From NCBI GenBank assembly GCA_964561605.1, contig CAZLQD010000053.1, positions 62,001-126,000 on the forward strand: a DNA stretch of 64,000 nucleotides, written 5' to 3'. The notes beneath the pieces are model-generated. The model saw only the letters and a list, made by a program, of their open reading frames with translations. It ran no database searches and was not told where the DNA came from. Positions 8,812-17,692 of this stretch are shown in pieces (positions within the stretch are counted from its first letter, which is position 1; every line of letters begins with the position of its first letter). A program made the translations under genes and the position numbers. This DNA is from JALUZX01 sp964561605 (GTDB taxonomy: Bacteria > Planctomycetota > UBA1135 > JALUZX01).

Positions 8812-9818
8812 TCCACGACCCCTGCAGAAGTTACGGAAACGGTCTTCTTCTGCCCCCCCGGGAGGCGGAACTCCAGGATCACCCCCTTGGGATGGAGGGC
8901 CGGGTCCAGGGCCCCTCCCGGAACGAACCGGACCAGGGACGGCCCGCCGGTCCACTCCACCCCTTCGGGAAGGGCTTCGGGCGGCTCGGCGTCCAGGGCC
9001 AGGAGGCGCACTTCGTCCATCACTCCGGCCAGGGGAGCCTGGGCGCCTGAAAGGAAGATGGGCTCACCCAGCCTGTAGTAGGGTTTCCCCCGGGCCTTCG
9101 CCCGGGCCGTGACCTGTCCGTCCACGAGGAGCCAAGCTCCCCTGCCGTCCATGAGGAGTTCCAGGGAGGACCAGGTCCCCAGGGGAAGGGGATCCTCTCC
9201 GGAGAGCTGGACCGTCTCCCCGGGAAGGTTCCGGTTGCCCCTGAGAGTCAGGGAGGCTCCCGGCACACCCCTCTCGTCCAGTTCCAGGGAGAAGGTCATG
9301 CCCCACTTGAAGAGGACCATGGTCCGCCTCTCCCGGGGTTTCACGTCCACCCTGGCCGAGAAACCCCGGTCCAGCATCAAGTCGTCTCTCCCCCCGGTGC
9401 TCACCCGGATCCCCGGCTCCCCGGCCCGATCGTGGACCAGGCCGTTTCCGAAGCGCCCCAGGGAGACGATCTTCCCCCCCAAGAGCTCGGCCTTCCAGCC
9501 CCCCCACCCGGCGGGCCCTTCCTCGAAGGAGAAGTAGAGCAAGGGCGAGGCCGTGGTCCACTGGAGGAAGCAGGTGTCCCCCCGGGCGCCCTTCCCGTGG
9601 AAGATCCTCACCCAGGAGGGGGTTCCCGAAACGACGGCGGTGTTGCGGGCCGCCGAAAGCCGGGCTCTCACCACGGCCAGGGTCCCCCTGGCGCCTCCCT
9701 GGAGCCTCCGGGTGTAACCCAGGACCACTCCCATGAGGATCCCCATGATGGCCAGGACGAGGAGGAGCTCCGCCAGGGTGAATCCTCCCTCGGGGTTCCG
9801 CCTCCGGGCCCGGGCCAT
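8808..9818 (-). CDS. Pseudopilin, GspH-like, with C-terminal LamG-like domain
   Basis: 336 residues. ATG 9818 gives the leader MARARRRNPEGG and the prepilin site GGFTLAELLLVLAIMGILMG with Glu at +5. The first ~75 residues are pilin-like (RARLSAARNTAVVSGTP fits the GspH pattern). Residues of about 100-310 look like a LamG/concanavalin lectin-like fold: YFSFEEGPAGW, then MVLFKWGMTFSLELDERG, LGTWSSLELLMDGRGAWLLV and GVMDEVRLLAL, the usual strand order of LamG domains. Such a domain on a minor pseudopilin is unusual and suggests that the assembled fibre binds polysaccharide or glycoprotein. It sits 2 bp after the GspG-like gene and overlaps the GspK-like start. Family fold is inferred, not proven. 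Confidence 0.75.
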   Translation of the reverse strand: MARARRRNPEGGFTLAELLLVLAIMGILMGVVLGYTRRLQGGARGTLAVVRARLSAARNTAVVSGTPSWVRIFHGKGARGDTCFLQWTTASPLLYFSFEEGPAGWGGWKAELLGGKIVSLGRFGNGLVHDRAGEPGIRVSTGGRDDLMLDRGFSARVDVKPRERRTMVLFKWGMTFSLELDERGVPGASLTLRGNRNLPGETVQLSGEDPLPLGTWSSLELLMDGRGAWLLVDGQVTARAKARGKPYYRLGEPIFLSGAQAPLAGVMDEVRLLALDAEPPEALPEGVEWTGGPSLVRFVPGGALDPALHPKGVILEFRLPGGQKKTVSVTSAGVVE

Positions 9819-9820
9819 GA

Positions 9821-10462
9821 TCAATCTCCTCCAGGCGGCTGGAAGTTCCCGATGTCGTCCTCGGTGCCGAAGGTCCCGTCGGGGCCGGCGGAAAGGATCT
9901 GGAACCGCCTGGGTTCCATGAACCCCCCGGTGGCGGGATTTTCCACGGGCCGGACCACCTGGAGGGACCCGTCGGCCATGTGGATCGTCTGGGGATTCCT
10001 GTAGTCCCGGTGGTGGAAGTAGGCGAAGGGATTCTGCCAGGGGTCGAGGATCTCGAGCTGGTCCCTCCGCTGGAGGGCCCCGAGGACGGATCCGGCCTTG
10101 TCGCCGTCGGTGTTTCCCAGGAGGCCCTGGGCCTCCAGGTCGTCCAGGAGCCTCATGCAGGAGCTGGAACCGCTGGTGGCCAGGGCCACTACGAAGGCCT
10201 CGATCCCCTCGTTCTCCTTGTTCAGGGCGAGGCGGAGGCGGCCCGGGAAGGAGGAGAGGCTGTCGGGCGGGTAGTCCCCCCGGTCCGTGTCGTAGGTCTT
10301 GGCCACCATGGCGAGTTGCCCGATGATCCCCTTGCACTGGCTCACTTCGGCGGAGACCCGGGTGGAGAAGATCCGCGGGAGGAGGGCCGCCATGAGGATC
10401 CCCAGGATCACGATCACCACGAGGAGTTCCGCCAGGGTGAATCCCTTCGAGGCCTTTCTCAT
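9821..10462 (-). CDS. Major pseudopilin, GspG-like
   Basis: 213 residues. The leader MRKASKG is followed by FTLAELLVVIVILGILMAA, a textbook class III signal and N-terminal helix. The C-terminal part contains DPWQNPFAYFHH and SAGPDGTFGTEDDIGNF, the conserved GspG signature that forms the calcium-binding loop. It should polymerise into the pseudopilus shaft. It is longer than typical GspG (about 140-150 residues) because of an insert between the helix and the beta sheet. ATG 10462 directly abuts the TAG of the TPR protein gene. No prepilin peptidase is encoded in the window, so one must act from elsewhere. Confidence 0.88.
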   Translation of the reverse strand: MRKASKGFTLAELLVVIVILGILMAALLPRIFSTRVSAEVSQCKGIIGQLAMVAKTYDTDRGDYPPDSLSSFPGRLRLALNKENEGIEAFVVALATSGSSSCMRLLDDLEAQGLLGNTDGDKAGSVLGALQRRDQLEILDPWQNPFAYFHHRDYRNPQTIHMADGSLQVVRPVENPATGGFMEPRRFQILSAGPDGTFGTEDDIGNFQPPGGD

Positions 10463-13192
10463 CTAGGCACCCTCCTTCTTGCGGACGAGGCGGAAATTGT
10501 CGAAGGCCGCCCGGACGGCCTCTCCCGGCCGTCCCTCTGCGAAGAGGAAGACCTCCAGGTCCCCCCGGCTCCTCCCAAGTCCCGGAAGGGGGATCTCCCG
10601 GACCAGGACACCGCCCACGTAGATCCGGACCTTGGGAATCTGGGTCCTGTCGGGAGGGACCTCGCCCGGGGCGGCGCCGTACTCGATCCTCAAGTGGACC
10701 GGCCCACCCTCCTTCCAGGCCTCGGCGGGAACGGGCTTGGGTTTCCTCTCGGCCTCGTCGGTGATTCCGTTTCCCCGGACCAGGGTCACCCCGCAACCCC
10801 GCTCGTTGTCCCAGTAGACCGAGACCTCCGGGTCCAGGTCCTTGCGGAACCCCCTTCCGATGGTCCTGGCCACCCCCACCTTGAGGCCCACCCGGTCGCA
10901 CTGGTTTCCCGGGAGGATCTTCAGGTCCACCTCGGCAGAGACGAAACGGTCCGGCGCCTCGTTCTCACGGACCACGGCCAGGGGTTTCCTGTTCCGGTCC
11001 CGGTCCAGAGTCCCCTCCAGGAAGAGCCAGCCCTCCCGGATCCTGGGCTCCGCCCGGGCCTGGCGGTAGATCCTCCACCGGCCGGCACCGACCCGGTCCC
11101 GCTGGAAGTCGTCCACCACCTGCTCGAGCTGGGCGTGGTAGGAGATCATGGAGCGCAGTTTGGCCGCCTCCAGGGCCCAGGGATCCTTCTTGGGATAGTC
11201 GTTCAGGATCCCCTGGAGGATGTCCAGGCACTCCTGGATGTCTCCCTTGTAGTAGGCCACCTGGGCCAGGCCCATCCTGGCGTGGGGGCTCCGGCTCTGC
11301 TTCTTGGAGAGTAGGAAGGTGTCGTAGGCCTCGTTGAGCCTGTGAAGGAGGAGGAGGATGTCTCCCTTGAGGTCGAGCCAGACCGCCGGGGCGGAAGGCC
11401 CGGCCTCCTCGAGGGCCCGTTCCACCAGTTCCTTCGCCTTCCTGAGGTCCTGGCTCTCCATTTCCACCAAGGCGAATTCGGCCAGGAACACCGGAACGTC
11501 CTGGTACCTCGAGAGGAGCTCCTCCAGGGCGCTCCTGGCGTCCTCAGGGTCGCCGTTCTCCCTCTGGAGGCGGGCGGCCAGGTAGAGGAGGAAGGGATCG
11601 TCGGGTGACTCCTCCAGGGCCTTCCTCGCCGAATCCAGGGCGTCCGAGGCCTTCCCTTCCTTTCTCTGGAACCAGGCCCGGGCACCGAGGATCCTGGGGT
11701 GGACCAGGGGATCCCTGGGTGCGGCGGCCTCCAGGGTGGAGAAGGCCTGGGCCCGCTTGCCCGAGAGCCCCTGGGCGATCCCAAGGGCGAGGCCCGGCTC
11801 GGCCCGGTCGGGAAGGGCCTCCAGGGCCTTTCCCAAGGGATCGAGGGCTTCGCCGGGCTTTCCGGAACAGATGAGGACGATCCCCTGGAGGAGGTCCAGC
11901 AAGGGGGACTGGAACCCTGCCGAGCGGGCCCTCTCCACCTCTTTCTCCGCCTCGCCGATCCTCCCCAGGGCGATGAGGGCCTTGGCCACCTGGTAACGGC
12001 ACTGGAAGCGTCTCTCCGCATCCTGGGGGGCGAACTGGACGGCCCGCTGCAGGTAGGGAAGGGCCTTGGCGGGCTTCCCTCTCTCCAGGAGGTAGGTCCC
12101 GAACCCCAGGAGGACTTCCCAGTTGGAGCGCTCCAGCTCGTAGGCCCGCTGAAATTCCGCCTCTGCGGAATCATACAGGGTCAGCCTGGCGTAGATCCCG
12201 GCGAGGCCCAGGTGAACGAAGGCCCGGTCCTTGAAGCGGGGGTCGGCCAGGAGTTTCTTGTAGAGAAGATACTCGTTCTCCAGCTCGCCGGCCTTGGCGT
12301 AGACCTGGGCCGTCACCTTCCATGTGGCGGGTTCGCTGGGGGCGTCCTGGGCCAGGATGGCCGCCTGGCGGCGGGCCTCCTCCAGGGCCTCGGGGTGTTC
12401 TTCCGCCTTGGCCAGGAGTTCCTCGATGAAGGCTCTCCTCTCCTTGGCATAGACGTTGCCCCGTTTCAGGGTCCTCTTCTTGAGCTCGATCCAATTGGGC
12501 ACGGTCCTGGCGAAACCGATGGCCGTGATCACCTTCCCAGGGAAGGTGAGGGGGCCGATGGACTTGCCCGTCCTGGGCGAGACGGCCTGGATGTGGATCT
12601 CCTTCCCGGGAGGGAGGGGGACCTTCAAGTCGAAACGGTCCGGGTTCGTGATGAACCCCCAGACCATTCCCGTGCTGGTCACGATCCAATCGTACTGGTC
12701 CTTCCACTTCTCCTTCTCCGGAACCTCCCCTCCTTTGGAGGAAGAGGGGGGGCTGCCGCCGGCGGGGGGCCCGGAGGGGGCCTGGGCAGACTCTTCCCCT
12801 TCCTTCCCCCCCGCCTCGGCGGCGGGGGCCGCCTCTCCCCCGGAGGGCTCCACCATCCCGGCTACCAGCAGGACGCCGTAGCCCTCGGGAAGGGGCCCGG
12901 GAAGGGGAACGGGGGCGACGATGGGAAGAGGATCCCTGGGGGGAGGTTCCAGTGCGAGGGGAGGAAGGGGCTCGCTCTCGGAGGGCCGGAGAAAGATGTC
13001 CCTGCCCCCCACTCCCTTCCCGGGAGGAAGGGGAAAGAAGGCGGGTGGAAGGTCCAGGGGAGGCGGCGTCTTTTCCCTGGCCTTCCTCACCCTGGTGGAA
13101 GGCGGTTTTCCGCCGGACTGGAGCAGGAAGAGGCCTCCGCAGAGGACCAGGGTGGCGAGAAGGAGGATCTTTTCTTTGTTGAGACCTTCCAT
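10463..13192 (-). CDS. Membrane-anchored TPR protein in the PilP/GspC position, with lectin-like C-terminus
   Basis: 909 residues. A single membrane segment (ILLLATLVLCGGLFLL, about residues 9-24) anchors the protein. A proline-rich linker follows, with GRDIFLRPSESEPLPPLALE and then GYGVLLVAGMVEP, which recalls the RDPF-type homology region of GspC/PilP. A long TPR array occupies about residues 250-690 (for example YDSAEAEFQRAYELERSNWE and AKALPYLQRAVQFAPQDAE). The last ~200 residues resemble a concanavalin-type beta sandwich ending in AFDNFRLVRK. The gene follows pilM-N-O-like genes, exactly where pilP is expected, so I infer an inner-membrane-to-secretin connector expanded with TPRs. The TPR call is firm; the PilP and lectin calls are inference. 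Confidence 0.7.
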   Translation of the reverse strand: MEGLNKEKILLLATLVLCGGLFLLQSGGKPPSTRVRKAREKTPPPLDLPPAFFPLPPGKGVGGRDIFLRPSESEPLPPLALEPPPRDPLPIVAPVPLPGPLPEGYGVLLVAGMVEPSGGEAAPAAEAGGKEGEESAQAPSGPPAGGSPPSSSKGGEVPEKEKWKDQYDWIVTSTGMVWGFITNPDRFDLKVPLPPGKEIHIQAVSPRTGKSIGPLTFPGKVITAIGFARTVPNWIELKKRTLKRGNVYAKERRAFIEELLAKAEEHPEALEEARRQAAILAQDAPSEPATWKVTAQVYAKAGELENEYLLYKKLLADPRFKDRAFVHLGLAGIYARLTLYDSAEAEFQRAYELERSNWEVLLGFGTYLLERGKPAKALPYLQRAVQFAPQDAERRFQCRYQVAKALIALGRIGEAEKEVERARSAGFQSPLLDLLQGIVLICSGKPGEALDPLGKALEALPDRAEPGLALGIAQGLSGKRAQAFSTLEAAAPRDPLVHPRILGARAWFQRKEGKASDALDSARKALEESPDDPFLLYLAARLQRENGDPEDARSALEELLSRYQDVPVFLAEFALVEMESQDLRKAKELVERALEEAGPSAPAVWLDLKGDILLLLHRLNEAYDTFLLSKKQSRSPHARMGLAQVAYYKGDIQECLDILQGILNDYPKKDPWALEAAKLRSMISYHAQLEQVVDDFQRDRVGAGRWRIYRQARAEPRIREGWLFLEGTLDRDRNRKPLAVVRENEAPDRFVSAEVDLKILPGNQCDRVGLKVGVARTIGRGFRKDLDPEVSVYWDNERGCGVTLVRGNGITDEAERKPKPVPAEAWKEGGPVHLRIEYGAAPGEVPPDRTQIPKVRIYVGGVLVREIPLPGLGRSRGDLEVFLFAEGRPGEAVRAAFDNFRLVRKKEGA

Positions 13193-13195
13193 GGC

Positions 13196-14014
13196 CTATC
13201 CCACCTCCTTCAGCCTGGGAGCCAGGAATACGGCGTCCACCGTGAGGGCCGAACCTCCCTTGGCGGGTGAGGAGACCTTGAAGGACTCCACCTGGAGAGG
13301 CGAGGCGCCCGCCTGGGACTTCTCGAGAAACCTTCTCACCGTATAGCTCCCGCAGGTGAGGCGGACCCTGACCCGCACCACGTCCAGTTCGGGTCCTTGT
13401 TTCCTCAGGGCCCTCCGCCGGAACCCCGCCCCTGATCCTATGTCGATGGCCACCCTGTCAATGGAGATGAGCCCAAGGGCCCTCCTGCCGGGAAGCCCCA
13501 TGACCTCCCTGCCCGCATCGAGCCACAGCTTGAGGGTCCGCTCCGCCAGGTCCAGCCCCAGGAGGGTCCGCTGGATGGATTCCTTGTCCAGGGGGGAACT
13601 GGGAGGAAGGCCGACCCTGGCCGCCCCCTTCCTGGGGTCGAGGGTCACGTTGTTCAGCTCGCATTCGTTGCGGATCTCCTCCTGGACCTTGGCGGCGAGG
13701 CGGGCGTAGTCCCGTTCGGGATAGGTCTTCTTGGAGACGTCGAACTCCGGCCGGATCCGGAATTCCACCAGGGACTTGTCCCTCTCCAGCCGGGCCAGGA
13801 GCTCCCGGACCCTCTTGTCGAGGACCTGGAGGGCCTTCCTCCCGAACCGCCGGGTCCCACTCAGGGAGGCCCGGTAGGAACGGATGGACCTCTCCAGCGA
13901 AGTGGTGTCGAACTCCGCCGAGATCCAGGAGTAGGCGACGAAGAAGAGCACGGCGCCGGTGGCCACGCCCAGGATGAAGCGCTTGTGCTCCTGCCAGAGG
14001 TCGTTCAGGTCCAA
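13196..14014 (-). CDS. PilO/GspM-like inner-membrane assembly protein
   Basis: 272 residues. It has a short cytoplasmic N-terminus (MDLNDLWQEHKR), one membrane helix (FILGVATGAVLFFVAYSWI, about residues 13-31), a helical region rich in Arg/Glu/Lys that could form a coiled coil, and a beta-rich C-terminal half. This is the layout of PilO and GspM. It lies 1 bp downstream of the PilM-PilN fusion, the canonical PilN partner position. Sequence identity to any named family is not obvious, so the assignment rests on topology, size and order. Confidence 0.65.
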   Translation of the reverse strand: MDLNDLWQEHKRFILGVATGAVLFFVAYSWISAEFDTTSLERSIRSYRASLSGTRRFGRKALQVLDKRVRELLARLERDKSLVEFRIRPEFDVSKKTYPERDYARLAAKVQEEIRNECELNNVTLDPRKGAARVGLPPSSPLDKESIQRTLLGLDLAERTLKLWLDAGREVMGLPGRRALGLISIDRVAIDIGSGAGFRRRALRKQGPELDVVRVRVRLTCGSYTVRRFLEKSQAGASPLQVESFKVSSPAKGGSALTVDAVFLAPRLKEVG

Positions 14015-14015
14015 C

Positions 14016-15680
14016 CTAGTTCCCCCCTTTCGTCCCGCCGTCCCCTTTCTTCGGGGATCCGAAGAAATCCAGGTTCACCGTGAAGGCAAGGACCCTGCTA
14101 CGGTCCACCGGATCCACGCCGGTCCCGATCTGGGACTGGGGCCGTATTCCCCCCAGGGCTTCTTCCAGGGAGGCCAGGAATCTGTTGTAGACGTCGTTGA
14201 TGGAAAGATCCTGTTGCTTGCCCAGGCCCTTGAGGGTGACCAGGGGATGGACTTCTTCCCCCTTCCTTCCCCTCGGGACGGCGCCCCCCTTCTCCACCTG
14301 GATGGAGCGGGCCCAGAGCTCGGGAGGCATGGTCTTCTCCAGGGCCCGCCAGGTCCGGAGAAGGGCGGGACCGCGCCCGCCCACGTCTTCCAGGAGGCGG
14401 ATCCGGGCCATGGCGGCCCTGGCCTGCTCCAGGAGTTTCTCCGCCCTCTTGTCCACCCCGTCGGCCTGGGCCTTCATGCGGAGGAGCCGGTTCCGGACCT
14501 GGGAATAGGTGCGGTACCGTTCAGATGCGGTCTGGAAGTAGACCCCCAGGAAGACCAGGGCCAGGCCCCCGGCGATCCAGGCGTAGAGCGGTCCCGAGAG
14601 GAACTCCCTCTTCCTGCGGAGCTTTTCCGGGAGGATCTCCACCTGGTAGAGGTCCTCCGAGGCGCGGCCTGCGGCAAGCCCCAGGGCCAGGGCGGCCCGG
14701 GGGCCCTCTTCCCGGAGGGCCTCGGCCTGCTCACGGGGCAGGGAGTTCAGGTCCACCCTTCCCGACGCGAAGGGATCCATGGTGTCGACGGGACACCGGA
14801 AATGCTCGTTCAGGAGCTTGTGGATGCCCCGGAGACGCGCCGTCCCTCCGCTGAGGAGGATCCGGTCCACCTTGAGGTCCCTCAAGCCCGTCTGGGTCTG
14901 GCAAAATGCCACGGTGGAGCGCAAGGCCGAGACGAGCTGCCCCGCCGCACCCAGGACGGCGCGGGTCACCTTCTCCTCCTGGGAGGAGGCGTACCTCTCC
15001 CTGGCGGAAGGATCCAGGTTCACGTATTCGATCTTGACCTTCTCGGCCCTCTCGGGCCTCAGGTTGAAGGCCTGGGCGATGGCCTCGTCGAAGACCTTTC
15101 CGCCCCCGGAGAGGTTCCGGGCGAAGATGAGGTCGGGCCCCCTGGTCAGGACCACGTCCATGGTCTCCTTGCCCAGGTGGGCCGCCAGGAGGGTCTCCCC
15201 CTCCCGGGCCTCCCCCGAGACGAGGAGGGCGTTGTAGAGGGCGATTGGGTTGGGAGTGACGGCTCCCAGCCTCCCCCCGGAGCGCTCCACCCACTCCTGG
15301 TCCTCCCGGGCCTTCTCCTCCCTGGCCAGGGCGATGAGGACCATGTCCTCCCCCGTGAGTTCGCTGGAACCGGGAAGGAGATTGAAGTCGGCGCAAAGCT
15401 CCTGGCCCGACTGGGAGGCGATCTCCCGGACCTCGAATTCCACCAGGTTGCGCAACTGCCAGTCGGGAACGGGGGGGACCTGGGCGTAATGGAGCCGGAG
15501 ATCCCTGCCCCCCAGTCCCAGGACCCATTCCTTCTTCCGGAACGCCTGGGGGACCTGCTCCTCCCTGCCCGGCGGAAGAACGGCGAAGGCCTGCACGGCG
15601 AAGCCGGTCCCCTTCTTCCGGAGGGCCAGGAACCTGGTTCCCGTGCTGCCCGCGTCGACCCCCACGGTGGTCTTGGCCAT
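14016..15680 (-). CDS. PilM-PilN fusion protein
   Basis: 554 residues. Residues 1-340 are a PilM/FtsA-type actin fold. The phosphate-1 loop is GVDAGSTGTRFLAL (7-20), the adenosine loop is ILLSGGTARLRGI (274-286), and there is a typical late RAALALGLAAG. A single membrane helix follows (PLYAWIAGGLALVFLGVYF, 364-382), then a coiled-coil periplasmic stretch and a PilN-like domain (LEKTMPPELWARSIQV). PilM and PilN are usually separate proteins joined through the PilN N-terminal peptide binding PilM. In the type II system the equivalent is GspL, one chain with a cytoplasmic actin fold, a TM helix and a periplasmic domain. The protein therefore has GspL topology with PilM-like sequence. It should couple the (unseen) assembly ATPase to the periplasmic parts. 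Confidence 0.82.
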   Translation of the reverse strand: MAKTTVGVDAGSTGTRFLALRKKGTGFAVQAFAVLPPGREEQVPQAFRKKEWVLGLGGRDLRLHYAQVPPVPDWQLRNLVEFEVREIASQSGQELCADFNLLPGSSELTGEDMVLIALAREEKAREDQEWVERSGGRLGAVTPNPIALYNALLVSGEAREGETLLAAHLGKETMDVVLTRGPDLIFARNLSGGGKVFDEAIAQAFNLRPERAEKVKIEYVNLDPSARERYASSQEEKVTRAVLGAAGQLVSALRSTVAFCQTQTGLRDLKVDRILLSGGTARLRGIHKLLNEHFRCPVDTMDPFASGRVDLNSLPREQAEALREEGPRAALALGLAAGRASEDLYQVEILPEKLRRKREFLSGPLYAWIAGGLALVFLGVYFQTASERYRTYSQVRNRLLRMKAQADGVDKRAEKLLEQARAAMARIRLLEDVGGRGPALLRTWRALEKTMPPELWARSIQVEKGGAVPRGRKGEEVHPLVTLKGLGKQQDLSINDVYNRFLASLEEALGGIRPQSQIGTGVDPVDRSRVLAFTVNLDFFGSPKKGDGGTKGGN

Positions 15681-15694
15681 GGTCTACCCCTTCC

Positions 15695-17692
15695 TCAATC
15701 CTTCCCCGGTCCCGCAGGACCCAACCTGGTCCGGATGTATTCCTGTACCAGGGAGCGCAAGGCCTTGGCCTCGGGGCCCAGGGATTCAAGGACCCCCTGG
15801 AGGCGCTTGCGTTCTTTCTCTTTTTCCTTCTTCTCGATCTCCAGGAGAGCGCCCCGCAGGTCGGCCTCGATCTTCCCCGCCTGGCCGCACAGGGTTTCCT
15901 CTCCTTCGTATTTCTTGCGGAATTCCTCCAGCCTCGCCAGGAGAGCCTTCAGCTCGCCGGGAGCCATGAGGAGGGAGGCCCTTTCGGCGGCCTTCTTCAG
16001 CTCGTCCAGGGCCTTCTGGCCCCCTTCCAGGAGTCGCCCGTAGAGAGCCCGGGCCTTCTCCAGGTCCTTCTCGTTGTAGGGGACATCTTCCATGAGCTTT
16101 CGAAGGAGAACCATGGCCCGGCCGAACTCCCCCGCCGCCCGGGCCTCGGCGGCCTTCCTCAGGAGGGCCTTGCCCAGGACCCAATCCTTGCGGAACCCCA
16201 CCTTGATGGTGAGGGGCCCGGCGGGAAGGGACCTCCAACCCAGGCCGATCCCCCCGGGGCCTGCCAGGTGGTTCACCTCCTCCGGTTCCTTCCAGGCCAA
16301 AAGGACGGCATCGGTCCGTGTCTTCAGCCGGACGGCCCGGATCCCTTTCCCCCGGGGTCCGGGGATCTCGGCGACCCTGGGGTCGGGAGAGAAGGCCCAG
16401 GCCAGGACGGGTCTCTCCCCTCCCGCCTCCCCGGTGAGGGACCATTCCACCTGGATCCCCTCCTCGCCGGGGTGGGCCTTCACCGAGACGAGGGCCTTCT
16501 CCCCGGCCGGGCCCAAAAGCAGGACGCCCTTCCCGCGGGGATCGAAGGCCCAGAGTTCCATGGAGAGGAGGAGTTCCTTCCCCTTGGGAGGGGAACCGGG
16601 GGGAAGGAAGACCGGCCCCAGGCGGAGGATCCGGGGCGAGTCGTTCTGGAAGACCGAAAAGAAGGGCCCGCCTTCCAGTATTGCCGCCGACGGGTATTCG
16701 GGAACGGAGATGAGGGCGGACTTTCCGTCCCCCCCGGGAAGGAGGAAGGCGTCGTCCACCAGGACCCTGCCCGAGGAGCCCTGGGCCACGACCTCCAGGG
16801 AGACTCCCGTGCATCCCCTGGGAACCCGGGCGTCCAGGGCGGCCTTCCGGAACTTTCCCGACTTCCCGCCCTCCACCCAGGGAGTGGACAGGGTGAGGAC
16901 GGGAAAGGAGCTCCCGGCGGCGAAGAAGAGGATGTGAAGGGCCGCCCTGGCCTCCTCGCCCTCGACCCGGAGGAAGGCTCCCCCCCTGAGAAAGGAACCG
17001 CCCTCCCGGGAGAGCGGTTCCTTCAAGCGCAAAAGGGCGGGTCTCCCCGCCTCCAGGGTGACCGCCGCGGCCATTTCCCCCGAATGAGTGGTGCCGGGCT
17101 CGAGGTCGAAGGCCCCTCTCCCGGCCCGCAGGTCCCAGGCATCCATCCCGCCCTCCTCGAAGGAGGCGGCCTGGAGGGGAAGAAGATTCCCGGCGACCTC
17201 CAGGGGCTCGTTTCCCTTGGGGCCGGTCTTCCCCCGCTTCCCCATGTAGAGAAAGGCCCAGGCTCCGCCGCCAAGGGCGAGAAGGAGGAGGATCAGCAAG
17301 GGCGCGAGGGAGCGTTTCCGCCCGGCTTTTTCCAGGAGGTCCTGGTCCACCCGGGCGACCTGGACCTCCTGGCTCTCCGCCGCCAGAGGGCCGCCTTCCC
17401 GGTCGACGAATCGAAGCCGGAGGACCCCGACGGAAAAGGTGTCGCCGTGCTCCAGGGGGACTTCGTCGATGCGCCGGCCGTCCAGGAATGTTCCGTTGGT
17501 GGAACCCAGGTCTCGAAGGATCCACCGGTCTCCTTCCAGGACGATCTCGGCGTGGTACCCCGAAACCCGGGGATCGGGAAGAACCAGGTCGTTCTTCTCC
17601 TTCCGGCCCAGGGTGAACCGGTCTTCCTCCAGGGGGACTTTCTCCCCTTTGCGTTCGCCGTCCAGGATCAGCAGGAAGTAACGTGAACTCAT
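15695..17692 (-). CDS. FHA-domain transmembrane protein heading the pseudopilin operon
   Basis: 665 residues from ATG 17692. An upstream in-frame codon at 17737 would add 15 residues before the FHA fold. Residues of about 1-95 are a forkhead-associated domain with the phosphothreonine-binding signature (FTLGRKEKNDLVL, VSGYHAEI, LGSTNGTFLDG). One membrane helix follows at about 129-149 (SLAPLLILLLLALGGGAWAF). The outer part starts with a jelly-roll-like region (SFEEGGMDAWDLRAG, RVLVDDAFLLPGG) like carbohydrate-binding modules, and ends in a helical, coiled-coil tail rich in Glu/Lys. It is the first gene of the operon and probably links Ser/Thr kinase signalling inside the cell to the envelope apparatus. 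That link is inference; the FHA domain and TM helix are clear. Confidence 0.8.
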   Translation of the reverse strand: MSSRYFLLILDGERKGEKVPLEEDRFTLGRKEKNDLVLPDPRVSGYHAEIVLEGDRWILRDLGSTNGTFLDGRRIDEVPLEHGDTFSVGVLRLRFVDREGGPLAAESQEVQVARVDQDLLEKAGRKRSLAPLLILLLLALGGGAWAFLYMGKRGKTGPKGNEPLEVAGNLLPLQAASFEEGGMDAWDLRAGRGAFDLEPGTTHSGEMAAAVTLEAGRPALLRLKEPLSREGGSFLRGGAFLRVEGEEARAALHILFFAAGSSFPVLTLSTPWVEGGKSGKFRKAALDARVPRGCTGVSLEVVAQGSSGRVLVDDAFLLPGGDGKSALISVPEYPSAAILEGGPFFSVFQNDSPRILRLGPVFLPPGSPPKGKELLLSMELWAFDPRGKGVLLLGPAGEKALVSVKAHPGEEGIQVEWSLTGEAGGERPVLAWAFSPDPRVAEIPGPRGKGIRAVRLKTRTDAVLLAWKEPEEVNHLAGPGGIGLGWRSLPAGPLTIKVGFRKDWVLGKALLRKAAEARAAGEFGRAMVLLRKLMEDVPYNEKDLEKARALYGRLLEGGQKALDELKKAAERASLLMAPGELKALLARLEEFRKKYEGEETLCGQAGKIEADLRGALLEIEKKEKEKERKRLQGVLESLGPEAKALRSLVQEYIRTRLGPAGPGKD

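Noticed and set aside
3973..9078. 1701-codon open frame on the plus strand opposite the GspK-like gene
   Set aside because: GC-rich DNA leaves few stops on the opposite strand. The frame is Pro/Gly/Arg/His-rich with no domain, while the minus frame has a clear pseudopilin start and domains.
1..17692. Complete type II secretion system
   Set aside because: No ATPase, platform protein, secretin or prepilin peptidase gene is in the window, so only the pseudopilin and inner-membrane part can be claimed.
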